The notes below the pieces were generated by a model. The model did not search any database. It was not told where the DNA came from and worked only from the letters and a program-made list of their open reading frames with translations. Both the position numbers and the translations under genes were made by a program. Source: Enterocloster lavalensis (lineage in GTDB: Bacteria; Bacillota; Clostridia; Lachnospirales; Lachnospiraceae). From it: DNA of 64,000 nucleotides. Position 1 is the stretch's first letter. Each line of letters starts with the position of its first letter. Shown here one piece after another: positions 59,594 through 64,000 of this stretch. The stretch spans positions 124,001 to 188,000 of the forward strand of contig NZ_CABJCG010000006.1 of assembly GCF_902364025.1 (NCBI RefSeq). The letters are read 5' to 3'.

Positions 59594-59685
59594 GGATACA
59601 CTTCTTTCCGGTGCGTCCGCGCCGTTCTTCTATTATGTATCTTTTGTTTCTGTAAATCTTTTATACCTGTAAGGAGGTCAAATCT

Positions 59686-60600
59686 ATGCTCTATCACACC
59701 TTTTTATCCGCAGTCAGACAGCAGCTGGAGAAACGGCTGGGGGACGGTTATGTCCTGACCATCCACCGGATCCCCCGCAACAACGGGCTGAGCCTGGACG
59801 GGCTGAGCATCTGTGAAAAGGGTTCCCGTGTGGCGCCCACCCTCTACTTAAACTCCTGTTACCAGCGCTTCCAGAACGGAACGCCCCTGGAGCAGCTTCT
59901 CGACGAACTTCTGAGTCTTTACCGCCAGAGCCTGGCAAACACTCCCCTTGATTTAAATCTCCTGGAACGTGCGGAATCGGTGCGTCCCCGGGTGGCGTAC
60001 CGCCTGATCAACGCCCAGTCCAACCGGGAACTGCTTAAAACCCTGCCCCATGTCCCTGTGCTGGACCTGGCCAAGGTATTTTTCCTGGACCTGGGTGCGG
60101 ACGAACGGGGCGCAATGACCGTGCGCATCACCAGCGCCCATCTGGCCCACTGGGGGATGGACCTGGAAACCCTGTCCCGTCTGGCGGATGAAAATACGCC
60201 CCGCCTGTTCCCTGCCCGAATCCTCTCCATCGGTGAGGCGCTGGGGGAACTGATGCGTTCCGGCAGGCGGGAGGCCGGTCCTCCCCTGTACATTCTCTCC
60301 AACCAGAACGGGATCTCCGGAGCCGCCTGCATGCTCTACACGGATATATTAAAGGACTTCGCGGACCGGATGAAGGCCAATCTTGTGGTCCTTCCCTCCA
60401 GCATACACGAAGTCCTGCTGCTCCCCGACCGGGGAGATCAAAATTATGAGGAGCTGTGCCTCACCGTGGCGTCCATCAACCGCACCGAGGTGGATCCGGA
60501 AGAGCGGCTGTCCAACAACGTCTATCTCTTCTCCCGTTCCACCGGACGGCTGCGGATTGCGCCGGTGGTCACCGGCCCGCTGCAGGCATGTTCCGATTAA
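59686..60600 (+). CDS. DUF5688-family protein
   Basis: A 304-residue cytoplasmic protein with the family layout: TIHRIPRNNGLSLDGLSICEKGSRVAPTLYLN near the N-terminus, RVAYRLINAQSNRELLKTLPHVPVLDLAKVFFLDLG in the middle and VVLPSSIHEVLLLP then EVDPEERLSNNVYLFSR toward the end. The family is frequent in Lachnospiraceae and has no known function. AAGGAGG lies 7 bases before the ATG. Its stop overlaps the convergent feoB stop by 4 bp. Confidence 0.85.
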   Translation: MLYHTFLSAVRQQLEKRLGDGYVLTIHRIPRNNGLSLDGLSICEKGSRVAPTLYLNSCYQRFQNGTPLEQLLDELLSLYRQSLANTPLDLNLLERAESVRPRVAYRLINAQSNRELLKTLPHVPVLDLAKVFFLDLGADERGAMTVRITSAHLAHWGMDLETLSRLADENTPRLFPARILSIGEALGELMRSGRREAGPPLYILSNQNGISGAACMLYTDILKDFADRMKANLVVLPSSIHEVLLLPDRGDQNYEELCLTVASINRTEVDPEERLSNNVYLFSRSTGRLRIAPVVTGPLQACSD

Positions 60601-62690
60601 CCAAACAGCAGGCTTCCCACCTGGAACACCAGCACCGCGGCGGCCCAGGCTACCAAAAGCTGGAACAGCACCATTCCCAGAGTCCACCGCCAGGAGCCGG
60701 TCTCCCGCTTGATGGTGGCCACCGCGGCGATGCAGGGGCTGTACATCAGGCAGAAGATCATGAGCGCGTAGGCGTTGACCCCGCCAAAGCCCATATACGT
60801 CAGCTGGGCGGACAGCTCTCCCATTCCCGCGGCCGAGTTCACGTTGCTGATTCCAAAAAGCACGCTGAAGCTGGAGACCACCACCTCCTTGGCGGACAGA
60901 CCTGAGATCAGCGCCACCGCCACCTGCCACAGGCCCAGGCCCGCCGGACGCAGCACCGGCACCAACACATGGCCGATCATGGCCGCAAAGCTGTCCTGCA
61001 CATCCGACACAAAGCCCGTGGTGCCGGTGTTCAGCACAAACCACAGCACGATGGAGGCGATAAAGATCGTGGTTCCGGCCTTGCTCAGATAGTCCTTCAC
61101 CTTATCCCACACATAGATGGCCACGGTCCGGCCGTTGGGCGTCTTGTATTCCGGCAGCTCGATGAGCAGCGCGTTCTCCGACCGGGTCCCCCGGGAATTC
61201 TTATGCAGGATAAAGGCCACCAGAATGGCCATCACCAGGCCGATCAGATACAGGGAGTACGCCACAAACAGCGCGTGCCTTGGGAAAAACATCTCCGCGA
61301 ACAGCACGTAGATGGGCAGTCTGGCGGAGCAGGACATAAAGGGCGTGATGAGGATGGTCCGCCGACGGTCGCGCACGCTCTCCAGCGCCCGGGTAGCCAT
61401 CACCGCAGGCACCGTGCAGCCGAAGCCCAGAAGCATCGGCAGAAACGCCTTGCCGGAAAGGCCCACCATTCCCATGGTCTCATTCATCACGTAGGCCACC
61501 CTGGCCATGTAACCGCTGTCCTCCAAAAAGGCCAGGGCCAGGAACAGAATGAAAATATTGGGCAGGAAGGTCAGGATGCCGCCCACCCCGGCGATGATGC
61601 CGTCCACGATCAGAGACGTCAGCCAGCTGGAGGCGTGAACGCTTGCAAGCCCGGCCACCACCGCCTGGGAAAACCAGTCCAGCCCCACCTGGAAGTACCC
61701 TTTCAGGAAATCGCCCACCGTGAAGGTGAGAAAGAATACCAGGGCCATGATTCCCAGGAACACGGGAATTCCCCAGATGCGGTGGGTCAGAATCCGGTCC
61801 GCCTTGTCCGTGGTAGCCGCCTTCTCCTCCTTGTTCATCAGGCACTCCTGAATCACCTCTTCTATGTAGTCGTACTTTTCATTGATGATCTGCTTTTCAT
61901 AGTTGTGGTCCAGAATCCCGCTCACGTCCAGGGGATGATCGCTTGTGACCACCTCGTCGAATTCCAGAAACTTGATGGCGTGCCAGCGCATGTTGTCCAT
62001 CTCGCCGTAATGCCTGCGCAGCTCCCCCTCGATGCGGGTGATCTTCTCCTCCACCTGGGGACTGTAGTGGATAACCACGCCCTGGGGCTCCTCCTCATAG
62101 TGGTGGACCACCGCGTGCATCAGCACGTCCAGGCCGGTGCGCTTTCTGGCGGATACCGGGACCACCGGAATTCCGCCCAGCATCTCCGGAAGGCGGTGCA
62201 TGTCGATCTCCATGCCCCGCTCCTCCACGATGTCCATCATGTTGAGGGCCAGGATCACCGGCTTTTTCAGCTCGATCAGCTGCATGGTGAGGTAGAGATT
62301 GCGCTCCAGCGAGGAGGCGTCCACCACATTGATGATCACATCCACCTCGCCGTCCTCGATGCACTTGCGGGTCACCTTCTCCTCGATGGTGTAGGAGGTC
62401 AGACTGTAGATGCCGGGCAGGTCGATTACCTTGATGGGGCGGCCCTTGTAATTGGTCTCCCCCTCCACCCGCTCCACCGTGACGCCCGGCCAGTTGGCCA
62501 CCTTCAGCTTGGCGCCGGTAAAGGCGTTAAACAGCGTGGTCTTTCCGCAGTTGGGATTGCCCACAAATCCCACCCGGATGGGCCGCTTGTCGATGCCGTG
62601 GCGAATCTGACGGGGCTGGGGCTGCCGTGGCGCCGCATAGGGAACGCTGCCGTACTTTGTCCTGCCCTCCGCTCTCTCCTGCTGGCTCAT
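60597..62690 (-). CDS. feoB: Ferrous iron transporter FeoB
   Basis: The 697-residue protein has an N-terminal GTPase with GNPNCGKTT (G1), GVTVER (G2 Thr), DLPG (G3) and LNMMD (G4, as NxxD), a helical linker, then a membrane part with two Gate motifs (around FLPMLLGFGCTVPAVMATRAL and the later SGLSAKEVVVSSF). It imports Fe2+. About 40 residues precede the GTPase, slightly more than usual. It overlaps feoA by ATGA. Confidence 0.96.
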   Translation of the reverse strand: MSQQERAEGRTKYGSVPYAAPRQPQPRQIRHGIDKRPIRVGFVGNPNCGKTTLFNAFTGAKLKVANWPGVTVERVEGETNYKGRPIKVIDLPGIYSLTSYTIEEKVTRKCIEDGEVDVIINVVDASSLERNLYLTMQLIELKKPVILALNMMDIVEERGMEIDMHRLPEMLGGIPVVPVSARKRTGLDVLMHAVVHHYEEEPQGVVIHYSPQVEEKITRIEGELRRHYGEMDNMRWHAIKFLEFDEVVTSDHPLDVSGILDHNYEKQIINEKYDYIEEVIQECLMNKEEKAATTDKADRILTHRIWGIPVFLGIMALVFFLTFTVGDFLKGYFQVGLDWFSQAVVAGLASVHASSWLTSLIVDGIIAGVGGILTFLPNIFILFLALAFLEDSGYMARVAYVMNETMGMVGLSGKAFLPMLLGFGCTVPAVMATRALESVRDRRRTILITPFMSCSARLPIYVLFAEMFFPRHALFVAYSLYLIGLVMAILVAFILHKNSRGTRSENALLIELPEYKTPNGRTVAIYVWDKVKDYLSKAGTTIFIASIVLWFVLNTGTTGFVSDVQDSFAAMIGHVLVPVLRPAGLGLWQVAVALISGLSAKEVVVSSFSVLFGISNVNSAAGMGELSAQLTYMGFGGVNAYALMIFCLMYSPCIAAVATIKRETGSWRWTLGMVLFQLLVAWAAAVLVFQVGSLLFG

Positions 62691-62917
62691 AACTGCGCCA
62701 CCTCCTCCACACAGATTCCCTCCGAAAGCTTTCTCCCCATGGCCAGGCGGGTTCCCCGCACCTTGACAATCACGCTTCCGCTGCCCTTTTTATTCAAAAT
62801 CAGCACCGGAGTTCCCTCATTGACGCCCAGCGCTTCCAGGCGTCTGGTGATGGCTTCATCCACCAGTACGTCCTCCACGAGGTAGCTCCTGCCGATCTCA
62901 CACTCACATAATTTCAT
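62687..62917 (-). CDS. feoA: FeoA SH3-like iron transport accessory protein
   Basis: A 76-residue SH3-like protein beginning MKLCECEIG, with EAITRRLEALGVNEGTPVLILNKKGSGSVIVKVRGTRLAMGRKLSEGICVEE, the FeoA pattern. It assists FeoB at the membrane. The start is taken at 62917 to match the usual FeoA N-terminus; 62932 is possible. The ribosome site is weak (GGGA), and the leader holds a hairpin that could affect expression. Confidence 0.92.
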   Translation of the reverse strand: MKLCECEIGRSYLVEDVLVDEAITRRLEALGVNEGTPVLILNKKGSGSVIVKVRGTRLAMGRKLSEGICVEEVAQL

Positions 62918-62959
62918 CACAATCCCATCCATTCCGTCCGGTTTACCGCCTGCGCGGCC

Positions 62960-62981
62960 GGAGTTTGTCTCGACAAACTCC
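62960..62981 (-). promoter_or_regulatory. Hairpin in the feoAB leader
   Basis: GGAGTTTGT and ACAAACTCC form a perfect 9-bp stem around CTCG, about 10-30 nt into the predicted feoA transcript. No T-run follows. Confidence 0.55.
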
Positions 62982-62994
62982 TTAGACGTTTCCT

Positions 62995-63023
62995 ATTTTA
63001 GATTAGTTGCGATTAATTGTCAA
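62995..63023 (-). promoter_or_regulatory. Promoter of feoAB
   Basis: Minus strand TTGACA (63018-63023), 17 bp, TAAAAT (62995-63000). AT-rich TAATC repeats lie between the boxes, a possible site for an iron-responsive repressor, though no clear Fur or DtxR box was recognised. Confidence 0.8.
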
Positions 63024-63093
63024 CAGGATTCCGGTGGTTTCGGCGGCGTTTGCCCTATTATTTCCCAGACCGCGCCGGAATGGCCGGTCCGGG

Positions 63094-63849
63094 CTACACA
63101 AATCGAAGGCCCGCTCCGTTTTCCAGTACCCTGTCCAGGCTTCCGCAGGCCGAGTACGGGGTGTAGGCCCCGGTCACGGCTCCCGCTGCATAGCTGCTGA
63201 TATCCAGCGTGATGGCGATTCCATCGCCGCTCAAGGAAATGCGGTGCGCGTTGGTGGAGACCTCCGGGTCGGAAATGATCCGGGAAATGGTCCGGTCAAA
63301 GCCGATTCCGGCCAGGGCCACGGCCGCGTGGACATTTACATTTCTTGGAAAATGCACGCACGCCTCCCGGGTGGGCCCCTCATAGACCACGGACCTGCGG
63401 TTGTCCTGGCGTCCCAGACTCGTTGGGCTTTTAACCGTCTCAACCGTCACCTGACGCCAGACCGGCCCTCCGTCAAAAATGCCGTCCAGCCCCAGAATCG
63501 CCCCGTGGGGGATAAAAATTGTTCTTCCGTAGGTCCCGCACAGCGCTTTCGCCCGCCGCTCAAAGTCCGGATCCCCAAACGCGGTCACGGAGAACATCAT
63601 CAGGTCGCAGTGGGCCAGAATCAGCTCCAGATTCTCCGACAGCACCTGGGCGGTCGCACACTCCACGATCAGATCCGCCCCGGCAAAAGCCGCCTCGTCC
63701 GCCTTCGCGAGCACGGGGCATTGAATCCCGATATCGTTTGCAAAGCCTGGATCCTGAATAAATTCCACCGCCATGTCCTCCCGCTCGGCGATGTGGCGCA
63801 CAAGGGCTTTGCCGATTTTTCCGCATCCCAAAAATCCGATTCGTCTCAT
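63094..63849 (-). CDS. Aspartate dehydrogenase (NadX-like)
   Basis: A 251-residue protein with an N-terminal Rossmann fold (IGFLGCGKIGKALVRHI) and the C-terminal DUF108 region of L-aspartate dehydrogenases (NVNVHAAVALAGIGFDRT, the conserved histidine expected to be catalytic, and SSYAAGAVTGAY near the end). It would oxidise aspartate with NAD(P), either for NAD synthesis or amino-acid use. GGAGG precedes the ATG, 10 bp after the stop of an aminotransferase gene, so the two probably share a pathway around aspartate. No nadA or nadC is visible. Confidence 0.85.
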   Translation of the reverse strand: MRRIGFLGCGKIGKALVRHIAEREDMAVEFIQDPGFANDIGIQCPVLAKADEAAFAGADLIVECATAQVLSENLELILAHCDLMMFSVTAFGDPDFERRAKALCGTYGRTIFIPHGAILGLDGIFDGGPVWRQVTVETVKSPTSLGRQDNRRSVVYEGPTREACVHFPRNVNVHAAVALAGIGFDRTISRIISDPEVSTNAHRISLSGDGIAITLDISSYAAGAVTGAYTPYSACGSLDRVLENGAGLRFV

Positions 63850-63859
63850 ATTCTCCTCC

Positions 63860-64000
63860 TCACGATCTGCGGTAGCGTTCCATCACCGCTAAAAGACGGT
63901 CTACTGCGGCAAGAGCCGCCGTCTTATCCTGCGAAAAATTGATGCGGAAGCTGTCCGTAAATCCGGGGCCGAACTCCGTTCCCGGCGTCACGGTCACATC
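63860..64000 (-). CDS. PLP-dependent aminotransferase, C-terminal end (partial)
   Basis: Only the last 46 codons are inside the window, reading TPGTEFGPGFTDSFRINFSQD and ending in VMERYRRS. The PGTEFG then RINF (substrate-carboxylate arginine) pattern is typical of class I/II aminotransferases of the aspartate family. It is followed by the aspartate dehydrogenase gene after 10 bp. The rest of the gene lies beyond the window. Confidence 0.8.
   Translation of the reverse strand, partial: DVTVTPGTEFGPGFTDSFRINFSQDKTAALAAVDRLLAVMERYRRS

Overview
The window looks like a chromosomal segment of a fairly GC-rich (by eye upper-50s %) anaerobic gut Clostridium-type bacterium, most likely Lachnospiraceae. 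This rests on gene content: a YgeW/YgeY anaerobic purine module, a YesM/YesN pair, an OPT transporter beside a PqqD-like protein, a split ThrE-type exporter, DUF5688, a FeoA/FeoB pair, an acetyl-type MetA and GGAGG ribosome sites. No phage, insertion sequence, CRISPR array or rRNA was seen. One tRNA is present (Arg, CCG).

Layout. 1-4.1 kb: end of a purine/urate catabolic cluster (ygeY end, ygeW, carbamate kinase, xanthine/urate permease). 4.2-13.7 kb: mostly minus-strand metabolic and transport genes (DUF3795, hydrolase, Fe-S aldo/keto reductase, barstar-domain protein, PqqD-OPT pair, FliB-like methylase, DHFR-fold reductase, anion permease), ending with an HPr-like protein at 13.8-14.0 kb. 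14.2-17.7 kb: a YesN/YesM two-component pair. 17.7-27.4 kb: lipoprotein, alkyltransferase-like protein, PAS-GGDEF-PAS-GGDEF-EAL enzyme, heterodimeric ABC exporter with a divergent LysR, YihY, acylphosphatase. 27.5-42.6 kb: a signalling block with an orphan two-helix sensor, a Cache-GGDEF-EAL enzyme, two paralogous chemoreceptors, two membrane diguanylate cyclases, a repeat-bearing DUF4397 protein, a BvgS-like hybrid kinase and a double-wHTH GntR regulator. 42.8-43.2 kb: a decayed toxin-antitoxin locus. 43.3-49.3 kb: metA, ligA, an RluB/RluF-type pseudouridine synthase, queA and an unknown membrane protein, tightly packed. 49.5-56.6 kb: a tripartite tricarboxylate transporter operon (tctC-B-A) with a BaiCD-like enoate reductase, flanked by two LysR genes. 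56.6-64 kb: tRNA-Arg, ThrE pair, L,D-transpeptidase, DUF5688, feoAB, aspartate dehydrogenase and the end of an aminotransferase gene.

The most interesting part is the 640-bp gene-free stretch 28,097-28,739. It holds two tandem copies, 229 bp apart, of an apparent small-RNA gene. Each copy has a TGTGCACA palindrome at a fixed distance from a TATAAT box, then about 95 nt ending in a 13-bp terminator hairpin with a C-rich loop. The hairpin stem differs between the copies by compensating base changes, and the transcript carries stretches complementary to Shine-Dalgarno sequences. It sits inside the c-di-GMP/chemoreceptor block, which suggests a duplicated regulatory RNA pair. Other unusual points are a consensus promoter running straight into an intrinsic terminator ahead of a c-di-GMP enzyme, a DUF4397 gene whose ribosome site lies in an inverted repeat, and a regulator with two GntR-type DNA-binding domains.

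All calls were made by reading translations and sequence by eye. No database search was run, so family names rest on recognised motifs and context.
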